Shown: in pieces, positions 11,692-25,035 of the stretch
How positions within the stretch are numbered: position 1 is the first letter of the stretch
How the letters are laid out: each line of letters opens with the position of its first letter
Source: Urechis unicinctus
Taxonomy: Eukaryota; Annelida; Polychaeta; Xenopneusta; Urechidae
DNA length: 64,000 bases
Direction of reading: 5' to 3'
Assembly (NCBI GenBank): GCA_034190875.2
Contig: CM067354.1
Span: forward strand, 5,607,924 to 5,671,923
Program-made: the position numbers and the translations under genes
The notes under the pieces: model-generated
Database searches by the model: none
Told to the model about the DNA's origin: nothing
The model's input: the letters and a program-made list of their open reading frames with translations, nothing else

Positions 11692-13063
11692 TTATTCATC
11701 GCGGGAATCCAAACAAGAACGAAGCAGGAAGAGATGCGTTTACCAAACCAACAAACGAGTTCGTTTTCCATAGGGAGACTCGCTACATGTTGATTACATA
11801 ACGCAAGAAACTGCTTGTGAAAGAACTGCCTGAAGTACTTATATACTGGTTTATAGCTCCATGTACCTGACGGATTAACGACAGTACTCGAACCTATGTT
11901 TTTTGCTATTCTTGTTGCTCAGGCGCGGACCCATTTAGGGTTGCCATAAACAGGCACATCTTTTGATGCCTAAACTCTGCTTCGGGCTGATATTAAGGAT
12001 GCTGTCAAATCACCAGTTGACATTCTTGTGTCCATCAGCAGGTACAAAGGTTGATTATGTGTTTTGAACGGGCCTTTACATAGCTCAGTCAGACAAAGAG
12101 CTACGCTGTTGGACAAGTAGCTTGGTACAACAACCCGATAACCATCGGGAATAAGCAACAGCAGCTTGGCAGCAACACTGTGTCAATGTGGATGCTGTAC
12201 CTTTTAATGGAGGAAGCTTTGACACACATGACCCGGCGGGTGATATAGGCTCTGAGAGTCCGGCCGCCGCAGCACCTGTTGCACCCACAGCCCAGAACCA
12301 ACCACACGAGGATGGAATTAAAATACACTCTTAATGTGAGCTGATTCACGATAGGATTAGTTGAGCTTTGGCTTGCTACGTAGTAGGCCGTGGATCATTA
12401 GGAAGATCACTCCCCTCACAGCCACAGTTGCAGCCCAAACAGCCTTTTCAGCTGACTTGAGAACCAATGATATCATGGGGCTAACGATCCTTGGAAGGGC
12501 AGTTGTTGGCATACTGGCTAGGCCCTTCAAGGGAGGGAGTACAGCTGTTTTTGTTATCTAATCCTTCACACCAGCCTTGTCGAATCGAATCGACAGGGCC
12601 CTATGGGCTCGGCGGAGGCAGAGGCACAACCATGGGAACTCCTCATCATTTTTGGCCGATAGCAACATTGACGCCCTGGGTTGTTGGAGGTGTTTGGTTT
12701 TTAGACTAGCATGGTGGTACAGGTTTTATTCGAAAACACGCGGCGCCTCCCTTGCCGCTGTTGTTCACAAAAGTCAGCTGCAGTCAATGTTTGCCCATGA
12801 CGTACAATCAAAGGATACACGTCATATGGTGACAACACCAAGTACAAATACTCGTCAACGCATTGTGCCATGGTGCAGATGTTTCTGGCATATCAATAGG
12901 TTGCACCAAGCTCACCAAGATGGCTCTGTGTAGGGTTATCCCGCATCCTGACTTTACGCAACATAACCTGGCCATGGCTGTTGCCGACGTAGCTCTAGCC
13001 ATGGCTACACAGGATATGCTGATTTAACAAGGGATTATACCTTGTAACATACTGAAGTAAACA

Positions 13064-13440
13064 TCATGGCCTTGATTGCGCTACATGTTGGAGGTGCCTT
13101 TATCAATGCCCTTGCATTTTATGAGAACAGCCTACAAAGCAGCAAAGTAGACGCGCAAAGTAAACGCCATGATATGGCAATAAAGAAGCTTCAGTCTGCA
13201 CTGGCCGGATGGGCCAAGAACAACTGAACTGAATGGCTAGACTTCATCTAAGCAGCTCTGCCACAAGGTACATGCCGTGATGTCGCCTGACTATAGGCTA
13301 ATTCGTCGAACCACTGGGCTCTGAGCCCAAGCTTTCAGACTTTTGCGTTCCCACAGATGGCCAAAAGGTGTCTGAGATAAAGTTCATTATTCTGGGTGTG
13401 GCTGCAACTGGACTGGTTGCGTACAGGCTTGATATGTAAA
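13064..13440 (+). pseudogene. Small Polinton gene remnant upstream of the integrase
   Basis: Begins 'MALIALHVGGAFINALAF', continues with a lysine/glutamine-rich helix, and near 13327-13437 shows 'EPKLSDFCVPTDGQK' followed by a hydrophobic segment ('FIILGVAATGLVAY') that looks like a membrane helix. A gene of this shape precedes the integrase in invertebrate Polintons. Its function is unknown to me. Broken fossil. Confidence 0.55.
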
Positions 13441-13494
13441 CCAATTGTATTGGCATAGTTCAGCGGCAAGCTGGAGACTTGTTAGCATATATAG

Positions 13495-14160
13495 CAATGG
13501 ACCGCACGACTAGTCGCATGCAATACATCTACTTTAGTCCTGAGGGCTATTGGAAAGGCATTATAACTATTAGGAAGTTTGCAGCAGCCGCAAAGGTTTC
13601 TCATAATGTTGCCCTTGGTTGGCTCCCAAAGTGAGCTGTATGGCAGATCTACTTGCCAATCCTATAATGAATTCCCAGGCCAAAATGTGATGTGTTTGGG
13701 CCTAAGGAGGTTTACGAAACCGTTCTCTTGTTTCAATCTCATGACAGTGTGAGATGCCGTGCTCTCACAGTAGTAGACTACAAAAGAGGTTGCCGGTACA
13801 CTTGAAAGAATATGCAAGCTAGTACCACTGCATTGGCCTCAAATACTTCCGATCGACCTCGCTCGGGACTTCAAGGGCGCAGTTAATCAGCTGCTGGCCC
13901 AACACGGGTCTCCCTCAGGCGTGCCCGTGGAAAACATGTCCGGTACTAATGCCATTTGGCAGCCGGCCATTGATTGTTATACGTGTCATGAGGTGGGTGG
14001 GATGGCCAAACTGCGCAAAAAAGGGTCCGGCCTCACCGCGGTCTTGCATACTGACTAGGTATCAGCTTTTAGTGTCGAGACTGACAGCGGCCTTTGTATC
14101 ATACGTCATAGAGTTCTACAGCCCACCATATCCGTGCTCGAATCAGACCTTTTGAACTTC
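13495..14160 (+). pseudogene. Polinton-type rve integrase remnant
   Basis: Starts with 'MDRTTSRMQYIYFSPEGYWK' and an alanine-rich helix, the usual opening of the retroviral-type integrase in cnidarian and molluscan Polintons. Further traces of the rve core follow, including 'RDFKGAVNQLLAQHG' at about 13867-13911. The enzyme would have inserted the element's linear DNA. Broken fossil. Confidence 0.7.
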
Positions 14161-16639
14161 ATTCAGGAGGCTGACCAGGAGTGGCCGCCTCTTTCTTCGG
14201 CCATAATGGTTGCTGCGTGGTTGATTTCAAAGACCTTGTGTGCTAGGGCCGCGTCATCCAGCTGATTGCAGACATCTTGCAGCTTCTTGTGGTGATCCAA
14301 CATTCTGTAAGTTCTTTCGTCCTGGAGTGGAAACTGGTCTCATTGAGCTGTTTGTCGCCGCAACCCAGTAGCCAGACTGCAGTTGACTGGTCATTCATGG
14401 ACTGATGAATGGTCTGTCAGATGTCTCCCTCATAAATCTCTACCTGCCTGTCATTTGACTAGCCATGGCCGTAGTAAGCGACGAACTCTATTGGCAGCCA
14501 TAGGTTTCCGCTTTTGTATATGTTCTCGCCTGCAATGTCTTTTGATTGCACGTTTTATGATTCTCTTGGGGTCGTGAATCGTGGCGCCTTGCCAATGGAC
14601 CCCCTCCTCCCACTGCTGCATTTTCTGCCTCCTCGTCTCTGTGAGGCCATGGCGTCTGAGAGCGCCCTCAAAGCAGTTTACAACTATCTTGGCTAGTCAG
14701 TTGAACGCACAGTTACGGAGCAGGTCCAGATTGACGAGGTCTGGCTTAAGAATGGAATACCAGCCGTACACCAGGACCCAGTCGCCCTTAACTCGCTTGC
14801 GCGAAAAACGTTATCCTTAATTAGTAACCCTCTTGTGGCAAAACTTCTAGGACCCTCATTACACGCGCATCGTTAAGGATGGTGTGTGCGCTCGTGGAAT
14901 AAATCTTAACAGCGCCGTCGACCTTAAACTCATCCTTGGCGAATTCCAGCATTTCGGCCAGCGACTCTTGGGGACCTCGGATTTGATTTTGGTCGCCGCC
15001 ATCATCCGAGCTGCTATTACTTTCTGTATGTGAATCACGACTAGTCGCCTTTGCAGTGCACGCAGGGCGGCCTTAGACCGTGGGTTGTCTGGCGTCACGC
15101 CAGTTTCTACCTAGTTCGCTTCTCTTACAAGCCGCCCCTAATCCGCACGCTTTATGGATAATAGTATGAAATTGCGATAGTCTATAAAGATGTTTTTAGC
15201 AATAATCCACCGAGCATAACATGCGGGCAAAAAATCGGCAAGTAAATTCAAGCATTTATATTTGCCTATCGTATCGACACCCCCCCAAATGTTATAGGTA
15301 TTACTGACTGTTTAATGGTACACACACGTTTTAAACAAGTATGACCTTCCACAGGTGTTTGTGTACCCAAGCAATAGGTCAATGCGTTAGCAGGCATTGT
15401 TTGAGCTATACATATCATTCATCTGAATGACAAATAATTTCTAACCATACTATGTTATGATTACCCCCGCCTGCATCTTGTTTGGGGTTACTTGCGTAAT
15501 AAGGTGGTTGGGGTGGGTCAGAGCTGGTACGGTGCCTTAAAAAAGATACCCTCAAAAAGTCGGCCATTGTTCTGTGAGAATTACTACTCAGGTCTAAACG
15601 GATTTATTTCTTTTGATGTCTATTTCGTGCGAAGAGTAAAGTTTATTTTTCTGGTTGTTACTGACCATAAACCACTTCATAAACTACGAGAAGTGTCGTA
15701 GTATGTACTTTTTACATTGAGTTTATTGAGCCAACAACATTTGAGCAAAACTTTGAACAGCAGACATGTATCGGTGCGCACGCAATAGTTATCATGACGT
15801 ACTTGTCGAGCATCGCGGCTCATTTTGTTACGACGGGATTCCATGAAACATAATATGCTACCCTAATATGATACTGAGCATGTCTATTGTCTCATTTCTA
15901 GTCCCTCAAATATCGCAATAACCTTATCACTTGGAGTGATACATGCTTTTATGCATCTGTATAACAACAACATTGAATCAACCGAAGATATTGTTATCAC
16001 AGCCAGAATTATCAGCCGACTTTCTGGAAATTCTCATTGATGGTTATGTTTGTGTACGCTGTTTATGAAGACACACCTATATAGGTACGGTATATTAATT
16101 ACGCTGTATACGAGCTTATGTTATTGGCAATACGGCGATATGCGTTGGGTAGAAATTATTCATGATTCATTCAATACTGAGCATAATGGATAACGGAATA
16201 TAAACCTATCCTATGCACACAATCCATTCCTAATGGCATTATCATCCGTCTTGAAATAAGCATCCGGCCATTACAGAGAAATATTATTCTATTGATGTTG
16301 GTAACATGGCTTTATTTCTATGCAAGTGGATATTAAATATGTTTGTGCTCCGAAGCATTTGTATTGGAAACTAACCCGCGTCAATTAACTAGGTCTAAAA
16401 TGAGCAAAACAGATAGATTCTAATATATATTTGTTATACGAAAATAAGGTCCCGTAATGTCAGTTCGTGCGTGACCCGTACACCATAGCTAGTAGAATCG
16501 ATTCCGAGTAGAAACTTATCGCTCTTTATGCACATTACACTGAAAAGTATCGATTTTTCATTGATTCTTCCCCAATGACCCTGTTTGAAGGTGGGTGTTA
16601 ATACGAGTTGTATTTTATGCGAAATGATAAGTTTATGCA

Positions 16640-16740
16640 AAGGTCATTCTTAATATCCCCAAAGATTGGTCAGGTTATTGGATAAATCATCGACGACAGC
16701 AAGTTAAATAAATCAAACGCCAATTTGCCTAACTTATTCT
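16640..16740 (+). repeat. Repeat W, copy 1
   Basis: A short motif around 'gacgacagcaagttaaat'. It resembles 18185-18300 ('atgacagcaagttagatg') and 19165-19230 ('aacagcaagttatgtgatc'). An inverted copy lies at 28470-28540. Low-copy, degraded, function unknown. Confidence 0.5.
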
Positions 16741-17047
16741 AATTACGGAGAGAGGTGAAAGGTCTATCCCATTTGCATTATACTGCGGCAATAACACCCA
16801 ACTCAGGGATAGTGAACTTCCTCCATCGCTTCTGTAAGAATATTCATCAGTGATAACCATAAAGACCACCAATCCTATCAAAAGAGCGATCTCTGAACTT
16901 GTAGACGAGGGTGCGATGTGTTATTGAATACAATTCCGCCACACCAACGCGCTTTATGCTCTGCGGCACAGCGTGGGCACATTCTCCGTGCAAAGTTGGT
17001 CTAGTGATTCCAGCATCGATGTTAATTACCAATAGAGAAAATCACCA

Positions 17048-17402
17048 CACAAGCCGTCCGTGATTCCTGTTTGCTTTTTCCCGGCCTTGAGTTTCTCCAA
17101 CCTTATCTTGAACATCATGGGACTCATTTAGTACTGTCACCATCTCTTCTCATGCCTTGCTAATTTTATAGCGTTCCGTCACGAGCAAGAGTCATTAATC
17201 TATGATACGAGTTGACCCAGGTAATATTAAATACAAGTGAGGCACGTGAGCAGCTGGTTGCTCTGACGAGTTTTAAATACATGTTATGCACTTTATGACT
17301 TCGCGCAAAATATCCGTTGCATTCAACATTGATAAGAATATGTGCAGTTACCTTTCCAACAATCGGCTATATTTCATAAAGGTGACACGAGCCCACAATC
17401 AT
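17048..17402 (+). repeat. Unit V, third copy (shortened)
   Basis: Same order and orientation as 4080-4460: a 'ttgctttttcccggcc' segment, the 'gcgttccgtcacgagcaa' core, 'gcagctggttgctctgac', and 'cctttccaacaatcggct'. Internal deletions make it shorter than the 4-kb copy, and it lacks the second foldback arm. Confidence 0.75.
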
Positions 17403-18184
17403 CGTAAACACGACCACGCACAATTGAGAAAATACTTACTCACTTGCTTTTCTCACTTAAATCGCAACTTCATAATTAAGTGTTCCCTGAGTGATTGCAA
17501 TTTATTACTTCACTTAAGCATCCAACTCTGCAGGCTAAGTACATGCACTATGCATGAATGATAATCGTTTTTATTGTAATTATTTGTAAAATTATGTAAT
17601 TATGAGGTATTATGAAGTTGCTGCCAAGTTCCTGACGCTTTGTAAACACTACCAATCGTTGCCTCATTATTTACCTGATGGAGTGTTTTGCAGATTAATG
17701 AATCTATTGTTCACTATCATGCAGCCAACTGCTTACTGAACAATGCCCATGCGCTAAGGTCGTTCTCAGTTCTTGAAGGAGTTATTATTTACCCGGCATG
17801 GCGGAGTCCTTGCAGTGTTCGTGGGCATATTAATGCTCGGCAATCCAAGCCCTCTATTAAAAGTTGTCTTGCTTCGGTAAGTTGTTTGAACACAAATGGG
17901 CATTTTAAAAGACAACTATTTAAAAACAACCCAGACGAAGTTGAATAATTTATGTGTACAAGAGTTTATGTCAAAGAATCGCTATTAAACGCTATTGAAG
18001 TCCTATCATATCTGTTCGCGTGCGCTCCATACAGCACGTTCACTCAAATAGAAATCAATTGCTCTTCCGCATATTTTGCTAACAGTGGCAGCTGTAATAA
18101 CGCCGGTCCTCGATACTCTGAATGAAGTAGGGCAATAAGTAATAGTACTAATTGTATTGTAGAGAGATTGAGAAACACTTAAAA

Positions 18185-18300
18185 CTCCCTAAAGTATCGG
18201 CAGGTAAATGGATTACTGATCAATGACAGCAAGTTAGATGAATCAAAATAAATATTGTCAAGATACACCATCACCGACTGCATAGATATACACATGTACC
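18185..18300 (+). repeat. Repeat W, copy 2
   Basis: Best-preserved plus-strand copy. It continues into 'caagatacaccatcacc', and part of it is mirrored at about 28470-28540 on the other strand. Confidence 0.5.
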
Positions 18301-20164
18301 ACGGTAGAATGTTTACATTTGGGCTGTTTAAAAACTCATCCTAACAGTAATCCTAGCATGCATCGTATCTCCTCGTACTGAATAATAACCTATGGAGATA
18401 AATGCCTTCAACATTCACCATGCTGTGGCACTAACATCACGCGTAAGAGTAGGAACACTGAGCTGCCACTATTGCCACTCTCTACAGTAGGATTCAATGA
18501 TCGTGACTCATAAAGATCATCCATCTTATCTACGGAACTTACCTCAATACCCACGAGCATAATGTTCGAGTGAACGAGGTTGAGACATCATTTAATGTAT
18601 TTCATTTTGCGATATAAATGCGTTCTATTCTTCGTAGCAACGTTAGGCAAACTTCAAGTTGAAAGCTGTCAAAGTGGAACCTTGGGCTACCATGAGGTGT
18701 GTAATCAAGCGATCAGGATCGATATTGTGCACTGAGCTGAATAATGCATCTAAACGCAACCACGGATGTGGATTAATCGTAACTGAGGAATTGACTGAGA
18801 GAATCAGAGAAAAGGAGTTAAAAGTCTGGTTGTTTGCCACGGCCACAAAATGTATAATGTAGGGTAACGGGGCATTTGGCACGTGTGGAAGGGTCACTAT
18901 AAATTGCCGCTTTAGCTAGCTCTAATACACATTCATATCCGGCTACTGAAAAAGAGAAGCTTATATGCTGTTTGTATGTTCGGATCAGTCATGCATGTTT
19001 GTCAGAAGCATCCCCATGGTGTAGTACATGAAGCCATTGACATCGGCGCCATATCCGTTGAGCCACGAAAACGGAAGATATTGACGACGTGAATTGCGCG
19101 AGATTGATAAAGCAATGAAAGATTTAATGGTTTGTGTTATTGTGTAGGAAGGATCCTTAACATTGTTTGAAATTTCCTCAGATTATTCCTACAAACAACA
19201 GCAAGTTATGTGATCTATGATTAGCGCTTACAGATTCCCTCCCGTCTGAGTGAAACAAATGGTTCGATATGGTAACGCAAAATGACACTGAATTTTACGA
19301 GACAATTCATTTAATATTATTGCGGCCATCTACGGTGCTGAGTGTTAGAAACATTCCGGGTCATTTGGCAGTGGCCATTGCTTCTAATACCAAACCACCT
19401 TCATAGGTCTCTGTCACGAACAAGTGTCGTTAGTCAAGGATAATAGTTGATCCCTCAAACAAGGATAGTAACAAGGCTTTTTTTGAGGGTGTGGGGGGGG
19501 GGTACTGTGCTATTCAATAGAGATAGGCCCGAGACGCACAAGGCTGTTCTTACAATATTTCAATGCTAATGCGAAGGATATCGCTAGCGTAGCCTGCTGG
19601 CATTTCATCTTGCGCATGGGCTTTTCATGCATTCGAACGCTTGGCACATGATATCAGACCAATTTAAAACGCCAGCAAACAGAATACAACCAGTATTGTT
19701 ATTAAGAACAGTAAATAGTCCTCTCCGTTCTGCTTAGATCCAAAATAAGAAAAAAAGGTAGATGCTATTGCCTCAGTCTTCCAATAATCTGATTGCGATA
19801 CCGTAGAATGGGAACCCAAATGTATATCCAGTAGCGCCTCAAATTATTGTGACACCATCATATCACACAACATACCAAACATAAAGACATTTGTGTTTTC
19901 TGCCTCTATCTGCTGATGTACAAGAGAATACTTGTACTCGACAGGTCTACAGCACATCCTCTCAAGGAACAAATGCGCGATAGCAATTGATTGCTTGCTC
20001 AATACTTGACACGAGACTTATCACGAACATTCCGGCGTCCACACGAAATATTTTCTCACGCACATGGCGTAGCAAATGTTTATCGATGGTAAGTCAATAT
20101 TCAAACGCAACAATATGTTAGTTTAACGCAAATGATCACAATTACGAAACAAAAAACAAGGAAA

Positions 20165-20199
20165 TTATCTATATATATGCATATATATCTACATATATT

Positions 20200-20257
<58 letters not shown>

Positions 20258-20415
20258 TATATATATTTATATATATATATATATATATATAAGCATGTCT
20301 ATATATGAATATATATATGTTTTTATGTATATACATATATGAATATATATTATATATATATACATATTTATATATATATGCATATATATAGATATAAATA
20401 TATATATATATATAG

Positions 20416-20483
<68 letters not shown>

Positions 20484-20523
20484 CTATAAATAGCAAGAGA
20501 TATATACATCCGTATATAAAATG

Positions 20524-20571
<48 letters not shown>

Positions 20572-20680
20572 AAGTATTATATATAGAGAGAGAGAGAGAT
20601 ATATATAGATAGAGATATATATATATATGTAAACAATATATTATATATATATATATATTATATATATCTATATATATAGA
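20165..20680. repeat. (TA)n-rich tract
   Basis: About 500 bases of TA dinucleotides broken by short islands. It leads directly into the overwritten X copy, and some islands may be fully eroded X sequence. Confidence 0.95.
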
Positions 20681-22110
20681 ATATAGTGGGGTATATATAT
20701 ATATATGACAACCGATCCATTCTATATGCTTGATATATAATTTGAAATATTTAGCATATAAGATATATATATATATAAGGGAGTTTATATTAGTCTAGGT
20801 ATAACAATGTTAGTATCTATATATATAAACAATCTAGATTATATATAGATATGTATATATATATCTATATTCCCCATCAATATATCTATAGCAGAGAGAG
20901 TTTATATAAGATAATATCTTGCTATATATATTAGAGAATATAGATAGAGAGATTGGATATATATATAGTATGACTTTACATGACTATAGAATGCATAGAG
21001 CGATATATGGTTATCATTAAGAGGTAAGAGATAGAGAAAACGCATATACCAGTTTATCCGTGCCATATTGACTAAATATGAAGTTAGAGAGGGACGGAGT
21101 TAGATATATAGAGAGGAGACCCGTATGTACAGAGATATATTCTATATATGCGATGTGCAGATATGTTATTAAAAATATATGATATAAATCTCGAGAAATA
21201 TATGTATAGATCATATATACTTTGTATAGTCGAGAGTAGTTATATATAGGCATGTTTATATATATATATTTATAACTATATACTTCTTAGATAAAAGTTT
21301 CTGACTATACTACTATATATATATATATAGTTGCATCAAGAGTTCACTTACATCAATTCTATTTACGGTGGCACTATAAATATATTTGCTGTATGATATT
21401 CTCAGTGAGCAGATATATAGGGTTAATCTATCATCATTTCTTATGCTTTCCAAAACTTGCCGTACCCCATCAGGAATAGAGGCATATCCATGGTATCATT
21501 GAGATATATAGCAAATGTCACATTGACCTTGGTATTAGGGACGGTGCTATTTAGGGTCACCCACAAAAATGGATATATATAATGATATATATATATATAT
21601 AGAACGGACTATATTTAAGTAGAGTTTATGCATATAATCGTACATATATATGTTAGCATAGACAGTAAATATATCTTACAAACCATTTATATATATTTGT
21701 CTTCTGGATATATGTTAATATTTACCAATATTATAGAAATAGGATCTGAGAGAGAACAATATACTCCAGAGAGGGGAGATAGAAATATATTGAAAGACCC
21801 TATATTTAAGCCACTAGCAAAGAACCGTAGCAGTTCGAGAAGAGATCTATGAATATGAACATGCTCATTGGATATTATTATTGTAGAGCTTGCAGTGAGA
21901 GAGATATTCAGATGGATTGTCGGTATTTAGGAGGCTGCCCTCTCTCTTCTCCTTACTATCCTGCTGCTATCTTGCTGAGAGAAAGATAGAGAGAGAGACA
22001 CACAGTACGAGAGAGAGAGATATGAGATCTGTTATACATTGACTCTTTCAGATAGACGGGAGGGATCGAGCCCCATAGATATGTATCTAGATTTATATAT
22101 TTCTAGATCA
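20681..22110 (+). repeat. Unit X, copy 1' overwritten by TA/GA low-complexity sequence
   Basis: Collinear with 22370-24270 along its whole length. Islands that are nearly identical to the neighbour (for example 'aagggagtttatattagtc', 'ccatattgactaaatatg', 'gtcacattgaccttggtatt', 'agaaccgtagcagttcga') alternate with stretches where the neighbour's unique sequence is replaced by atatat or gagaga. The copy is shorter than its partner (about 1.43 against 1.9 kb). The islands match 22.4-24.3 kb far better than the other X copies do, so this is a recent tandem duplicate with non-random corruption. Confidence 0.9.
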
Positions 22111-22260
22111 TAGAGATATATATATATATATATTTAGATATATATATGTATCTATAGATATTCATATATATTTATAGATATAGAGGAAGATATATATATA
22201 TATATATATATAAATATATATAATATATATTATATATATATATATATATCTATATCTATA

Positions 22261-22350
<90 letters not shown>

Positions 22351-22352
22351 AT
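22111..22352. repeat. (TA)n tract between the two tandem X copies
   Basis: Mostly uninterrupted TA at 22266-22342, separating the overwritten X copy from the clean one. Confidence 0.95.
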
Positions 22353-22359
22353 AAGCATT

Positions 22360-24285
22360 GTACACGATCAACTTAGTGGGGTAGGTCAGTTGAAAACATT
22401 CTTCCCTAATTGCTGACAACCGAACCAATTCTGCTCTGCTTGTTGCTGTAATGAACCTAAATGTTGAAATATTTAGCAATATCAAGACCATGCATACTAA
22501 TTGCACATGAAAGGGAGTTTATATTAGTCGGTTAGGTTGTACAGCGTTGATGTTCTTGGCGAGTAAGGGAACAAAGTATTTAATCGACAGAGTGGAAACA
22601 ATCACATAATATAACATCGAGTTTGTTTTGTTGTTCATATGCTAATGACGTATATGCGATCTATTATTCCCCAATCAATTTCCCATCTGGGTGATAGCAG
22701 ACTGTAGATAATTCTTACAATATCAATAATGAGCGTCTTGCTACGTTCATGATATTTAGCTAAAACAATGAATTGAGGTAATATCTTGTTAAATTGGATA
22801 ACTATGAACTTGATAGTATGTTACCGAGTTTACAAGACTAAAAATGGAGAATGCATGGGAGAGCGATGTGTGGTTGTCATTACCAATTAGAAAAAAAACC
22901 GGTTCGTTGAGGATAGATGAAACGCATATACCAGTTTCCCGTGCCATATTGACTAAATATGCAAGTTATTTAACGGTTAGTCTTGTAGATTTGTAGATTT
23001 CGCATGAAAAGCAGGAGACCCGTTGTACAGAGAAGATTCTACGATGCGATTGTGCAGATCCTGTTATTAAAAATGAATGATATTCAAATCTCGACAAATA
23101 TACAACCAATCAAACGATACTTTGTTTGAAGTCGAGTAGTAGTTAACAATTCCAGGCATGTTAATCTATATAATACAATTTATAACTTATTTCCGTATAT
23201 ACTTCTTAGAGTTTTGCAAAGTTTCTGACATCTGGTACTACTGAATACGACATTACTTATGGTGTCAACTTGTAGTTGCATCAAGAGTTCAAATTTTACA
23301 TCAATTCTATTCCGGTGGCACTTCTATTCCGAATTTCTTAGGCAAAGATGATATTTTCTGTGATGAATTATTGAACAGTGCGCAGTGGACATATTCAGGG
23401 TTATTCTGCTGGTGATCATCATTTCTTATGCTTTGCAAAACTTGCCGCACACCATCAGGAACTAGAGGCATCGGTCCATGGTAAACATTGCACTTCTATT
23501 TGTAAATGTCACATTGACCTTGGTATTAGGACGGTGCTATTTAGGGTCACCCACAAAAATGGACACTATATAATGTGTATGTGAAGTCATGTAGGTAGCA
23601 TTGACGACTGGAACGGACTCAATTTAAGTAGCTGTTTATGCATACCAATCGTTTACACATAATATCAGTTAGCATAGACAGGACATATATCTTACATAAC
23701 CATTTATATTCTATTTGTCTTCTGGATCATAATGTTAATATTTACCAAAATGTATTATAGAAACTGGATCTGTATTCGCTGAACAATATACTCCAGACTT
23801 AGTATATGCAAAACTCACGTAGAAAATATATTGTTTAGACCCTATATTTAAGCCACTAAAGCGAAGAACCGTAGCAGTTCGACGACGCCATTTTAGTCGA
23901 ATCTTTGCCATCCATCTATATGAACATGCTCATTGCATGGTTATTATTGTAGAGCTTGCAGTGCGTGTATTTCGCGGTTCAGGATGGATTGTCGGTATTT
24001 AGGCTGCTGCCTTGCTGCTGTCCTGCTACTGTCCTGCTGCTGTCCTGCTGATGTCGTTCTGCTGTGCTGCTGTTGTCTAAATATAGAGGGCAGTGACAGA
24101 ACAAGTTGCCACGCTAGGTGATATATGCGAGCTGACTCTGTTATTGGCTACATTGACTTGTCTTGGCGTCGATTACTTCGTATTGAGTACGTGAGGGATC
24201 GACGCCCCAACCAGCATTTGTATCGTGTTATTAGCGAACAGACCAGCTACGCAAATCTATTTCTTTACCGCTTAACAAAGCATGT
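22360..24285 (+). repeat. Unit X, copy 1 (clean)
   Basis: Begins after a TA tract at about 'cttagtggggtaggtcag' and ends by 'gcttaacaaagcatg' before the next TA tract. It aligns with 39690-43930 and, for its 5' two thirds, with 52010-60320, at perhaps 75-85% by eye. It carries a CTG-rich patch at about 24002-24072 ('ctgctgtcctgctactgtc') which is expanded in the second copy. No coding capacity was recognised; the short open frames are not shared between copies. It serves as the empty-site reference for the LINE in copy 3. Confidence 0.85.
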
Positions 24286-24673
<388 letters not shown>

Positions 24674-24699
24674 CATACGAATGCGACTATTATAGACAT

Positions 24700-25035
24700 G
24701 TAGCAAAAAAAACCAACCATTTCGGGACATTGGAGGCGACAAAAGATATAGTCAATATGATGATCATTTCTTGTTTTTCTGTTGGTCTGTCAGTAACATG
24801 TCTCGGTTTCGTAATTTATTTTGAATTTTCATTGTTTTATAAAACTTATATATTTTGTGTACCAACATGGGTGTTACAAAATAGTTCGGGTATTAGGGCC
24901 ACGTAAAAAAACAACTGTTTTGGAACATAGCAAAAAACCAACCATTTTTTAGGACATAACAAAAAACCAACCATTCTCGGACATAACAAAAAACCTCATA
25001 ATAAAAACCCAAACGCTTTGGGATACAACAAAAAC
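24700..25035. repeat. Degenerate minisatellite, ~25-nt period
   Basis: Variants of 'catagcaaaaaaccaaccat' recur near 24700-24730, 24928-24945, 24955-24980, 24980-25000 and 25015-25045. On the minus strand this reads as repeated 'NGWFF' peptides, which is a by-product of the repeat and not a gene. Confidence 0.65.

Larger units (their letters stand above)
10870..15120. mobile_element. Polinton/Maverick-like element fossil
   Basis: A GC-richer block, unlike its AT-rich flanks, holding remains of several genes of the Polinton/Maverick (adintovirus-like) type: a penton-like capsid remnant on the minus strand, a small gene usually found beside the integrase, and the integrase itself on the plus strand. 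A minus-strand stretch at about 10875-11156 and another near 14840-15060 look coding by composition but were not assigned. No DNA polymerase B and no terminal inverted repeats were recognised, so the ends are set by composition and last recognisable coding remains. Heavily broken, with many breaks; old. Confidence 0.7.
15121..20164. other. No gene seen; patchwork of degraded repeats
   Basis: AT-rich with only short unconserved frames. It contains a partial direct copy of the 2.2-4.5 kb region (recognisable at about 15943-15985 and in the V copy at 17048-17402), a V relic near 19415-19470, and three occurrences of short repeat W. A G10 run lies at 19493-19502. No RNA gene was recognised. Confidence 0.5.
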
